DNA of 64,000 bases, from contig NC_052664.1 of the NCBI RefSeq assembly GCF_016802725.1, positions 12,612,016 through 12,676,015 on the forward strand. The letters are read 5' to 3'. The notes below the pieces were generated by a model that had not been told where the DNA came from, ran no database searches, and saw only the letters and a list, made by a program, of their open reading frames with translations. Both the position numbers and the translations under genes were made by a program. Numbering within the stretch: the stretch's first letter is position 1; each line of letters starts with the position of its first letter. Positions 27,000-36,869 of the stretch are shown piece after piece. The stretch comes from Solenopsis invicta (taxonomy: Eukaryota; Arthropoda; Insecta; Hymenoptera; Formicidae).

Positions 27000-27185
27000 G
27001 AAGTTTAATTTCTCGATTTCTCGTCGAAAGTCTCATTTCTTCTTGCTTTGCGTTTGTACTTTTCTCCTCATTCTTCCGTCTTCTCGAGTTTCGTTACGCT
27101 CTTAACTTCCGTTCATCCTTTTCCCTTCTTTCCGCTGTTTCGCTTCTTTTCTACCTTCTCGCATCTCTCTGTTCTCGAATATAGG
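27000..27185 (+). other. Sense-strand CU-rich tract
   Basis: Nearly 190 bases are dominated by T and C on the plus strand, with few A or G (for example ttcttctcgagtttcg, cttttcccttctttccgctg). It is followed at 27280-27305 by a short GA-rich stretch. The overlapping open frames on both strands are consequences of the composition bias. In the pre-mRNA this would be a polypyrimidine region able to bind PTB-type proteins; that is inference. Confidence 0.65.
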
Positions 27186-27908
27186 AGCGCGGGAATTTCT
27201 CGTTTCTCTTGCCATTACGCCGCGGCAAAACTGCCATCGATTGCGCAAATATTTGAGCGCTTCTGCGAGGGCAGACAGGAGAGAAGGGAGAAAGAGAGAG
27301 GTGCAAGCTAGAGTGCAATGTAACCGTATTTCGGCTGATTCTGAAAGTAAGTCGGGTAAATTTGCACGGAGCTTATCTAACCACGGCAGGTGTCGACTAC
27401 CTTCGAGACTTCGAGATATCCGGCTACGGCTAGGACACCATATAGTTCCGGCCATTATGCATATTTAATGAAGAATCATGTCAGGTTGACGGCGGCGGCT
27501 CGTTGAAACATTTTTGTTATATTCAATTTTTGACTATGTATTGATGTAAAACTTTGAGACATAAATACTCAGCCGAGTTTTCCAATTGTTGTAGATTTTT
27601 ACGCGCTTGGTAAAGAGCACACGATTGTAAAATTGAATTTATTACAGAATTAATTTACAATGTCCAGCAAACTCAATTGTGTGAACAATTAAATTGAAGT
27701 AAGCTCGCAAAGTATAAGAGACTTTTATTGCAATTAGTAGATAAATTAGTACTATTCACTCAGACTGTTCGCGTATGTACAAGTGAGAAATCAATTTCTA
27801 CTCATCGTGCTCTTTGTGTCATTACTTATATAAACATAACAACAATAATAATATCTTAAATGCCATTTCTAATATCAATATAATTGAGATTACTTCATCT
27901 AACACCAA

Positions 27909-28260
27909 TTAAGGGGGTATTCTAGTCTGACGGGTCAAAAAAATCAACACGAGTTTTTTGAAGTTGGGAAAGATTTCTTGTACGGTCTCTTAGTATTGCT
28001 GACTAGGGATAAGTTACTGAAATTACTCATTATCCACCTCGCAAATGCATAAGAATCTTTAAACGCGTTTTTTTCGAAACGATATTATTATATTTAAATC
28101 GGACTTGTGGTAGTGTTTGTATTTATATCTATTTTTCTTGGAATCTACTGGGCCGATTAACTTGCAATTTTGCACACATATAATGCACATAATAGGTTAT
28201 ATACTGCAATTAAAGATGCAACATTAATTTATAAATATGATTATTTTTTTGAAACTTTAC
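27909..28260. mobile_element. Possible end of a DNA transposon after TTAA
   Basis: TTAA at 27909-27912 is followed at once by gggggtattctagtctgacg and a poly-A-rich segment. A TTAA next to a G-run resembles the target site and terminus of TTAA-specific elements (piggyBac-like), but no matching far end was found. Inside it, 28106-28131 is one arm of a perfect inverted repeat with 28942-28967. No transposase is present. Tentative. Confidence 0.35.
28106..28131 (+). repeat. Left arm of perfect 26-bp inverted repeat
   Basis: Starts tgtggtagtgtttgtattta. It is identical over 26 bases to the reverse complement of 28942-28967, 810 bp away. Flanks outside the 26 bases do not match. Confidence 0.9.
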
Positions 28261-28941
28261 TACATTAGTAAGGATTTAAAATGTTCTAAATCTCTTTTGT
28301 CATTTCACGTTATATTTTTTAAAACTCTCTTTCTTTCTCTTTTTTTGCATGTAATGTAAAAGCTGAATTAGATTAAGTATATGTATTAACGAGATAGTAT
28401 ACTTAAAAGCTTGAAAAACATTTTGTACATTTTATGACAATATTATTTAAATTACTTTTCACAGGAAAAAAATTAAACTGAAGACAGACTTTATTTATAC
28501 TGTATAAAGCTATTTGTCCAAATAACTTCTTTATTTTAGACACTTTTACACTTTTTGAGGAAAAAATATCTCACTATCAATCTAATAAAATTAAAAGTAA
28601 ATTTACAATGTTTCTTCTGGACTTTTATACAGAAACTTTTTTCTCCCTTGTAAAAATGCAAAGACTGTCTATTTTCCTATTTACCAATTCAAATACATTC
28701 CGATAAAGGTTGTACTGCGCGTACACACTGTTTCTCTCGATCCACAAAGCGAACCATCGGATACAATGGCTTGGAACGGATCCCAATATTATCTCCCATT
28801 ATGACGTACATCGGAATCTTCCGGGCAATAAGATCTCTTTCTGAATTTATGAGGGCATACTTGTAACGGTGACCGGTGTAACAAATCGCGTCGATTTATC
28901 ACCCGTTTTTCGCCCGGTCAAGTGTAGCCCTACCTATGTGC

Positions 28942-28967
28942 TAGATATAAATACAAACACTACCACA
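28942..28967 (-). repeat. Right arm of perfect 26-bp inverted repeat
   Basis: Reverse complement of 28106-28131 with no mismatch. It sits in a moderately C/G-rich patch (28.7-29.05 kb) that has only a 61-aa open frame without domains. The perfect match in otherwise dissimilar sequence suggests either two members of one repeat family or an element boundary. Confidence 0.9.
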
Positions 28968-29778
28968 CGTACACTAGTAACGGTCCACCCGGCAAAATCT
29001 AACGCACCACAAAGCGTGGAATCGCGCTTCGTTTATTTTTCCTGGTCGAGGTAACGTGCCGAAGAGGTCGTAAATATATTTTTGTCACAGCGTGTCATCA
29101 TCAATTCGAAATTCGAATCTAACAATCGTGCTACATTAGAAATAATGCAAATGCGACAAAGTGAGATGTCACTTTTACAAAGGAATCACGAATCATGATA
29201 TCGGAAATTTCACGAAGATAATGAAGTGAACATTTTCGTACTAATTATTCATTATTCGCGTGATATAAGTATACACTTTAATAATTAAATGTATATCTGG
29301 TAGTAAATATGTTTTGTAATAAAAATGAGAAACAAAGAAAAAGAGATCTTTATTATACTTTATTTCTTTTTTTAACTTTTAAGGTTTTCTAACGTGAAAT
29401 ATAGAAAATTGATTTTTATTTTTTTATGCATTTTTTTAAATCTTTATAATCTTAGGACTTGTGTCCACGATGCTAGAAATTGATCTGAATTCTCAATACA
29501 TGTTTCGAGGCTGTAAGAGACGACTTAAAACTGACTGTACTAGATCAAGAAGGATCTTCTTCTAGATCTTATTATACAGGTGGAATTTTTAATAAAACGA
29601 TGATCAACTTGTAAAGAGTTTTAAATGTAGAAAATACCTTTTTTTACACACGCGGCATCCTTTTGAATACCGCATATCGTTCAGATCAGTCGCACTTCTT
29701 TCGACGACGCGTTCATTTGGGACTACGCGTTTATTTTAGACGCCGCACTTCTTTCGATGCCGTGTGTCTGTTAATCAC

Positions 29779-29822
29779 TGCACTTTTTTTAGGTGTCGGA
29801 TGCACTTTTTTTAGGTGTCGGA
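29779..29822. repeat. Perfect two-copy tandem repeat, 22 bp
   Basis: The unit begins tgcactttttttaggtgtcg and is repeated exactly, head to tail. The surrounding 29.66-30.25 kb is C/G-richer and contains other imperfect echoes, such as gtgttaatta at 30114-30142 and two gggcagctg.ccc blocks at 30167-30215. Confidence 0.9.
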
Positions 29823-30319
29823 TATCTTTTAAATGCCACAAATTTGATATCGCGACTGCAAAAATATTAAGTCAAAGACGGCGAAGATTAGGGCGATATC
29901 GGCATCTATGATCCCGAGCTTCTGACGACCGTTTTTCTCAACCGTACATTGCTTATTCATCGCGCTCAAGATCTAAAGAATCAGATTTGTCAGTAAGACG
30001 CTCGAAAAATCGGGAGATATACATATTTGAAACAAGTGAGGGCCACGATAATCTTAATTTGTCCGAAATCACGGTCGCAAATTGTGTCCAAGCGGATCAC
30101 TCCCTAGTCGTCGGGTGTTAATTACGTCGTCGAGTGTTAATTACTGTGACAAAAATTTCGTGACTTAGGGCAGCTGTCCCCAGGCGACGTCTCGGGATTC
30201 AGGGCAGCTGCCCCTCGGCGTTGTCGCGGATTTATGTCACAGAAACTCGTATCGTTGTGAAAAAATATTATTTGTATAACTATGGATAATAAAAATAAAT
30301 ACCAAAAGAGACAAAAATA

Positions 30320-30417
30320 CCCCAACAAGCAGACTTTTTTTAAAATGTTTTTTTAATAAAATTTTATTTAAAAAAAACATTTAAAAAACATTTAAGAAAT
30401 ATTGACTGCTTATTGGG
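30320..30417. mobile_element. Short palindromic MITE-like element
   Basis: The ends are cccaacaagcagactttttt on the left and, in reverse complement, cccaataagcagtcaatatt on the right; the interior is A/T-rich and self-complementary around tttaataaaattttattta. The full length of about 98 bp forms one hairpin. It has no coding capacity. The paired 14-base ends are what one expects of a miniature DNA transposon; flanking duplications are unclear. Confidence 0.65.
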
Positions 30418-31899
30418 ACGGTGTGAACCTTAAATTATTCTCACCGGCAAAACAAACAATATGGAAATAATTCATGCAGAGAATCTTGAAATGTACAGCA
30501 TAATGATTAATATATATTGTTTAAATATTAACTAATTTAAGAAGAAATAAGATGGCAGTTAAATTAATATGAATTTAGCAATTAATACGGGGCATGAAAA
30601 AATGAGACAAGATAAATTTATTTTTTTGTACGAAATTTTTATTCGAGATGTTTTCTGAATTGTCTATATTTGAGTTCCAATAATTTTTCTTCTTTAAACA
30701 AGAACTCGTACAATTTTTAGCATTATGGACACAAATCCTTAATACTGTACCCTTAAAGTGTTCTCACGAAATTAAGACAATTTTTTGATGTTTTAATTGA
30801 TGAGGGTCGGACGGTACGTTAAAAGATTCCAATACGATTGACTCTCTTTTTAAAGATCTTTCTTATTTCAAATTCTTTTTGAATAATATATATACATCTA
30901 TTGTGTTCTTTAGTTTAGCAGATATGTGAATATAGTACAGCATGCTAATGTAACAAATTACTTTCCTTCTTATAATAAAATATCAAAACTTGAAACGCAT
31001 TTTTCTCACGACCATGTTTCTTAACTTTTCTCTTAGAAGCGATTGACTTTTGCTTTGAAATATATGTTTACAGTACTTATCGCTGTGCCTTCTACCAAAT
31101 TTATGTTAATAACTTTAAATGTATCTTTTTATAGCCTGTAAATGTGATAAAACGGAACAAAATTTGATCTTTTTTACTAGTTGCTATTTTGTTAATTGAG
31201 TTTACAGTGTTTATTGAAGCAAGACATACTTAGAGAATATATACATGGAGTGAGAATAGCGTACCTAAAAGTTCAAGATGTGTTTGAAAGAGAAAGATAC
31301 ATGAAACCTTCATCCTCTCTACGCATGTACCAACAGCTGTCATAGTGAAGAGTTGACATATGAAGTTTCGATATAAGAGTCAATATTATGCAATACTTAT
31401 TACACTCTTAAGCATATATGTACATATCGAAAATTGAACTCGGCACAACTTTAATTTAAATTTCATCTCATTAACTTCAAATACACAAAATTTAATTTTA
31501 ATAAAATTAATTAAATTTTGTTAAGTCTATAATATACATGAACATAAAATGTTGTGTATATATGTATATTTACTTATAAATCACGGCAACATTAAATAAA
31601 GTATTCACGCAGCATTTTGTGTACTGTTTATGTAATGCCATTTATTTTAAAATTAAATCAATTTTTTATTATGTAAACTCTTCAAAAATTAGTTCTAAGA
31701 CAGCTAGTATCCCTATTATATATTTTCTGCGGTTGCAAACGTTGGCAACAAATTATATAATTACATTTGCCGAAAGACTGTAAATAGGAAACTGTCATTG
31801 CCAATTTTGTTAGCATACTTCGGTAAATAAACAATAAATTTTATCGTATCAATTTTTGATTATATATCTACTTTCTAAATCTAAATCAATAAAATGTTA

Positions 31900-32069
31900 C
31901 TGATTTACAGTACTATACTTATAACTGTAATCATCAGTGATTATTCACTGTCTTTACTGATTCCGCTTGAGGAGAGGTACTCACTACTCGCACGGAATCA
32001 GTATATTATCACTGAAAAGCAGCGTATATATCACTGATTGATATAGTTATAAGTATACATTGAAATCAG
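31900..32069. mobile_element. Palindromic MITE-like element with nested inverted repeats
   Basis: Outer arms read ctgattt...tatacttataact on the left and the same in reverse complement on the right (agttataagtata...aaatcag). Further in, atcagtga, cactg and actgattccg recur in mirrored order, so the left half (to about 31978) pairs with the right half. The core contains ggaatcagta facing tactgattccg. Another actgattccg occurs just outside at 32099-32109. A foldback DNA element is the best reading. Confidence 0.7.
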
Positions 32070-32143
32070 GCTGTTTACTTTCTTGCAGTGAAGAAAATAC
32101 TGATTCCGATTTAAAGGGTACAGATACATGCAGGAGAGATCGC

Positions 32144-32181
32144 TTATGCACTGACAAGCGTATTATGCACTGACAAGCGTA
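32144..32181. repeat. Perfect two-copy tandem repeat, 19 bp
   Basis: The unit ttatgcactgacaagcgta is repeated exactly, 75 bp to the right of the palindrome ending at 32069. Confidence 0.9.
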
Positions 32182-32189
32182 TTCGAAGA

Positions 32190-34430
32190 AGAATTTTTGA
32201 TTCTGTAAAAATTAATGTAAGGAATTGTGTGATATTGATCTGTTTTCTCTTCTAGAGAAAGATTTGATCTGTATTTGGCATTCCTCTGTTGGCATATCTG
32301 GCGACAGATCTAGTCTGCATTTGGTGCGAATTCGTCGGCGCTTTGCGGTAAACAGATCTGCAGAGAGTTTGTTGCCAAACTATCGTCGTATTGCTATTGT
32401 CAAATCAGCTCTGATGTATTCAATTTGACTTTAGAATATGTCCTTCATATTTAGTTCCCACTGGAGACCAACTGAGCACATAGTGGTCCTAGCTTTGGCT
32501 ACCGTTCCGCTGACATTTGTTTCCTCTTTGGTCACATCTCATGAACAAAATGTTTGCTGAATACAAACTATATATTTCAGTAATAAGCTTTATTCTTTGC
32601 AATGTTAACACATGCGCACAAAGGACGAAAGTTTTATATATTTATATATCTTTCTCCGTCACATACATCTTGGACTTTTAAATCATAGAAGTAAAGACAA
32701 TGCATACTCCATGTATGTATGCTCTAAGAGAGCACGTAATGACATATTTATATAAAGACATATGATGACATATTAAAATAAAGATCTTTAGATCTTTTGT
32801 TTCAAATTAATAGACTGGGTACAATCTTTGGGGCATTGCAAGCAGAATTATTTTAAAATTTTGTAGTTTATAATTAATGACATTTTTTTTTATTATACGT
32901 ACAAATTGTAACAAAATTAAATTTTTTTATATAAAAGATGGATAAACACGTATGTAAACACGTATTAATACTTCATATGTCTTTATTTTATAGAAAAAAA
33001 TTTTAAATCAAAATTTAAAACCAACCATATAAACTAGAAACTTTTCTTAAAAGTATTATTATTTGCAAATTTTCTAGTTTATAAAGAATTATTTTGTTAT
33101 TAATATTTATTTTTTTTATAATACTTTTCTTATTTTTAATTGAGGTTTTCGCCAGATTTAAGACACTGTACTATTTTTATCTATTTATAAGAAAACGCTG
33201 TCACAATAATATGTTGTCAAATGATACTACATAATATTATATAATATTAAAATTATTATATATCGATTAAATTTTAAGGCTATCATTCCAAAGTATTTTT
33301 AGAATCAAACTTTATTTAAATATATAAATTCAAGATATTGTAATTAGTCAATTTTGTCTCCTTGTTTTGCAGCTCATTGTGACAAATAATTCTATTCCGT
33401 ATCGCATAAGTAATACGGCATTTTTCTCTCAACATTTTTTACGACATCTCCTTCCTTGCGAATGGCAACGGTATCGCTTGAATAAAGAAAAAGGTGATAT
33501 ATCCACGCGAAAACGGGGTTGACCCGATTTCGCAGTAGAAACAGTAGATCAACTCGATCAGCCGCTCTTACGTGTCCCATTCTTTTCCTCAGTCGGTCTC
33601 GAGCGAAAACTATCCGATAAAATAATATCGAGTCAAAGTCTTCTTTCTCTTTTTATCGAGTCGACACAACCCAAGCCACACAGTATGCCCCCTCGTGACC
33701 TCTTACACAAGGCATCCCAGAATCTTTTTTACAAGTACAGATTTTCCTACGAATTTGGTAGTTTTTTCTTAATAAAAAGTTAATAAAAATAATATTTTTT
33801 ACACACCATTTCAATTTATAATATTATACATATTTTTACAATTTATAAAACTGTATTTTAATTTCAAAATATAAAAGGTATCTTAACAATTTTTTGTACA
33901 ATACGTGTGTGGCATAATTTTAAGATTCGACTAGAATAGTGTAGAACAAGCTCACAAACCACAGAATTTGGGATGAAGAAACCGTAAAACGAAGAAGTAA
34001 CTATTAACGGAAATTTAGTATGTTTGACTAGGTCTTGAAAAGCAAAAAGCAAAGTACTCGAGCTCGCTAACTGGATGTGGGTTTGCGAGGAAGCTTGTTG
34101 CTAGTAAAAGATTCGTCTTCCAATCTGCTGCTCGCCTCAATGAGACAGAATATGTACGGAGCATGAGAGAACGCCGCGCCGGAAAAAGGAATAGTAAAGC
34201 TTGACGAGGAGCAAAGCGCGAAATATAAGTAGGGCGTTGTCGGAGAGAGAGAAAGAGTGGAAAGGAGAGAGTGTGGAAGTGGAGTACGACAAAACCTCAA
34301 TCCCTTTAATGGAGACAAATCCCCCTCTGCGCGCGAACCCCTGCGTCGCGCCGGCAGACAATTTGTAAGAGTATATCCCACCCACCCTGATATTAGTACT
34401 TCGCGACTGGGGGTGGCTCGGGTAGCCAAT
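32190..34430 (+). other. Intron; no gene seen
   Basis: This is A/T-rich, with C/G-richer patches at 32.2-32.55, 33.37-33.72 and 34.05-34.43 kb. The last is C/G- and purine-rich (GA-rich at 34228-34275) and lies directly before a long CU tract. Overlapping plus and minus open frames of 117-151 aa across 34.07-34.71 kb reflect this composition and have no domain. Confidence 0.5.
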
Positions 34431-34435
34431 CATCC

Positions 34436-34735
34436 ACCGACCTTTCTCACCTCCCTTACTCATCTTCTCTTCCTGCTTTCTCACCTGCATTCTATTCTTT
34501 CTTTCTTTGACTTCTTTCTCATTTTTTCCCTTTTATTCTTCCTTTTTTCCTATCTTCCCTTTTATTCTCTTATTTATTCTCTTTCTGCTTTTTCTATTTT
34601 TCCTTTTGTTAGTTCCCATTTTTTGCCTTCTTTTTCTCTCCTTATCATTTTTTATATTCTTCCTTGCATCCTTTTTATCTACTTAGTTTTACTGGCTTTT
34701 TTTTCTACGTAAATTCAACTCTATCTCACTTATCA
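34436..34735 (+). other. Long sense-strand CU-rich tract
   Basis: About 300 bases are overwhelmingly T and C (tttcttctttctttgact-type strings, ttttttcccttttattcttc). The plus-strand 151-aa frame running through it becomes a string of L, F and S residues, which is a composition artefact. A GA-rich stretch lies 160 bases upstream. Strong strand asymmetry of this length is not explained by a splice site alone. Confidence 0.75.
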
Positions 34736-34984
34736 TGCCGTTCACTGGCAAAATTATAAAATTAACGAGTAGCATCCATCACGGGGTATAATATGAAACA
34801 TTAAGCTAGTTGCCTCTGTGAAACCAAATTTTCGTGAATCGTTCAATCTTGATTAAAATCAGATTTTCCGCGCAAGCTTGTGTGTCAATCTTTACAGTTT
34901 CTACATTTAAACCTATCTAGAAAATTTACGCTGTTTGTTCTTTGAAATTTTAAATCAGGTAAATTATTTTCTAACAATAAATAC

Positions 34985-35110
34985 AAAACCAGCTCGTTGT
35001 TATATGTCAAGCAATAAATAAAGAGATAAACGACCAAATACGAACAAAAGATGTTTTATTGATATAAGATATTATTTTGATTTTTCTTTAAATTAAACAA
35101 ACCTTTTGGA
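34985..35110 (-). mobile_element. Probable 3' tail of the Penelope-like relic
   Basis: Read on the minus strand, this begins ctgaagagggctaagtacat, continues through A/T-rich sequence to an aataaaacatcttttgttcg block, and ends in a/t-rich gtttatctctttatttattg. A ctgaaga.gg tail after the endonuclease end fits non-LTR and Penelope-like retroelements. It lies about 550 bases downstream, in the same orientation, of the endonuclease remnants at 35656-36110. Confidence 0.5.
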
Positions 35111-35655
35111 TGTACTTAGCCCTCTTCAGTATTATAAACTTAATCAATCAATATGTATTATTCGAGTATTTTACAACAAGCGTTATGACATAAATGGTTT
35201 AAAATGTAAAGAGACGATCAGTGAATTTAATTACAATGAAAAGAAGAAGTACTTAATTGAAGCGTTCTGCAATTTATGAATAAATGCGAACTTCATACAT
35301 TCACGAAATAATAATAATTTATATATTAAGAACAAGAGATCATGTCAAATTTCTTGCATTGACTAATTGCAAACTTTATTTTCTGTCTCTAGAGTTTTGA
35401 ATCTGATTGTAAGCATATTTTCCATGAAATTATTATGTGGATCTTCGTGTAAAGGTCCCGTGAATCAATTCTACGGTCAAACATTTTATAATTAAAATGG
35501 AAATTGAGAGAATCACAATGAATAGTTAAAAGTAAACTTACAATGTTGTGATGAAACTGTGTCGAGCAATTATCTAGGTTACAACCTTATTCGGTTGTAA
35601 TAGACTGTGTAGAAATTCGTTGAGTAATTGTTTTATAATCATCAAAGCTTGTTAT

Positions 35656-36110
35656 TCATGTGATGGTTTTTGGCAGACTGTGACAGAGAAATTCGATTTT
35701 GACGATCGGATAAAATATGTATTGAATGAATAAATAAAGAAATTGTTTAAGTATTTTATTCGGCAAAGTTGTTAAAAATATCGAGGCATTATCGAATAAT
35801 TCAGTGTCCTTTTTAATTAATTTCACTTTTTGCTTTTTTACGTCGATTATCTTGGAAATCATTCTTTTTTCAAAATTACAATCTGTATAAATCAAAGATT
35901 CGTGTATTCTCCCAGTCGAAAATGTAATTAAATTCTATAATGTGATGGTCAGTTATTATTGAATACCCGAACAGATCGTCTGATCATGCCTTATAACATT
36001 TTTATATTCTTCTAGTTTCATATTGTCTTTTTGATTGGTCAACTTAGGAAACATTACAATCCTTACAAAAGATTTTATACATTATATTATTAGTTATGTA
36101 TAGATAATTC
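35656..36110 (-). pseudogene. Penelope-like retroelement endonuclease (GIY-YIG) remnant, copy 1
   Basis: On the minus strand, broken frames together give the C-terminal region of a Penelope-like polyprotein. In order they are YKIFCKDCNVS with a stop and VDQSKRQ (36080-36010, the place of the usual CxxCxxSYVGQT), SIITDHH (about 35960-35940), FDWENTRIF (35919-35890), and MISKIIDVKKQ followed by KKDTELFDNA (about 35870-35770), which matches the usual SEMI.IKKQ...DTE end. Several stops and frame changes separate these blocks, so it is dead. Penelope-like elements pair a reverse transcriptase with this endonuclease. A second YKIFCK-like string occurs at 36700-36735, perhaps from a tandem or truncated copy. 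Confidence 0.72.
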
Positions 36111-36318
36111 CTATTTGTGTGGTGTATTCCTATTCCTTAACAGACATTTTGAAATTATTCAGACATCAGTAATTTACCGTGAATTTCTATCTATTGTTTT
36201 CGCAGTTAACTCGGAAATGTGTTTTACGAAAAACAATATAATTCCTTATCTCATTTGTGGTCTTGCTTGAATCTAATTTGTTGTAAAGTTTCAGATTCTG
36301 AGTAAATAGTTTGCCTCA

Positions 36319-36738
36319 ACTGATTATGCAACCATTACTGCTTGCATGGGCAAAATGTTTGTCTGAATTTTTGTATCCCCAAAGCCTTTCTAGAGATTCT
36401 TCTGAGACCATTTGATCTGTGCCTTGGAACTGTTGATCAAAGCCACCTTGCCTGTGGCGTGGATTTAAATTTAGGCTTTTTGTCCTTCTTTACGGAAAAA
36501 CTTTTTTTTGTTCCTTGATTCCTTGAAGCTGTTTTTTTTTTGTTTCTTGATTCTTATTGCACTTCGACATGTTTGCCTTACCTATTATATTTACCATCTT
36601 CTGTAACGAGATATAATTACAGAGAAATTTATGTACGTAATAGAAGAAAGTGTAAGATGGAAAAACGGAAGTTGTATTGTACATCCGTTGTTTATCAAGG
36701 CTGTGTTCAGAATGGTTTACAAAAGATTTTATACACAA
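36319..36738 (-). pseudogene. Unidentified interrupted reading frame beside the Penelope relic
   Basis: The minus frame is open for 82 codons (36738-36493), has one TAA at 36490, then is open again for 57 codons to a TGA at 36316. The second part contains GGFDQQFQGTDQMVSEESLE and RLWGYKNSDKHFAHASSNG, which looks more like protein than random A/T-rich translation. The middle is lysine/glutamine-rich. I do not recognise a family. It may be part of the retroelement or of another insertion. Confidence 0.3.
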
Positions 36739-36869
36739 TATTGTTTATTATATATGGAGGTTTCCTATCTTTGTGGGCTGTAACAAACTTTCGTTCGAGA
36801 ACCATTTTTAAATACTATTTTATCTCATTAACATTGACTGCATGTCATAAGAATAAATATACATTTTAG

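Noticed and set aside
34257..34712. 151-aa plus-strand frame rich in L, F and S
   Set aside because: Most of it is translation of a CU tract; this is composition, not coding.
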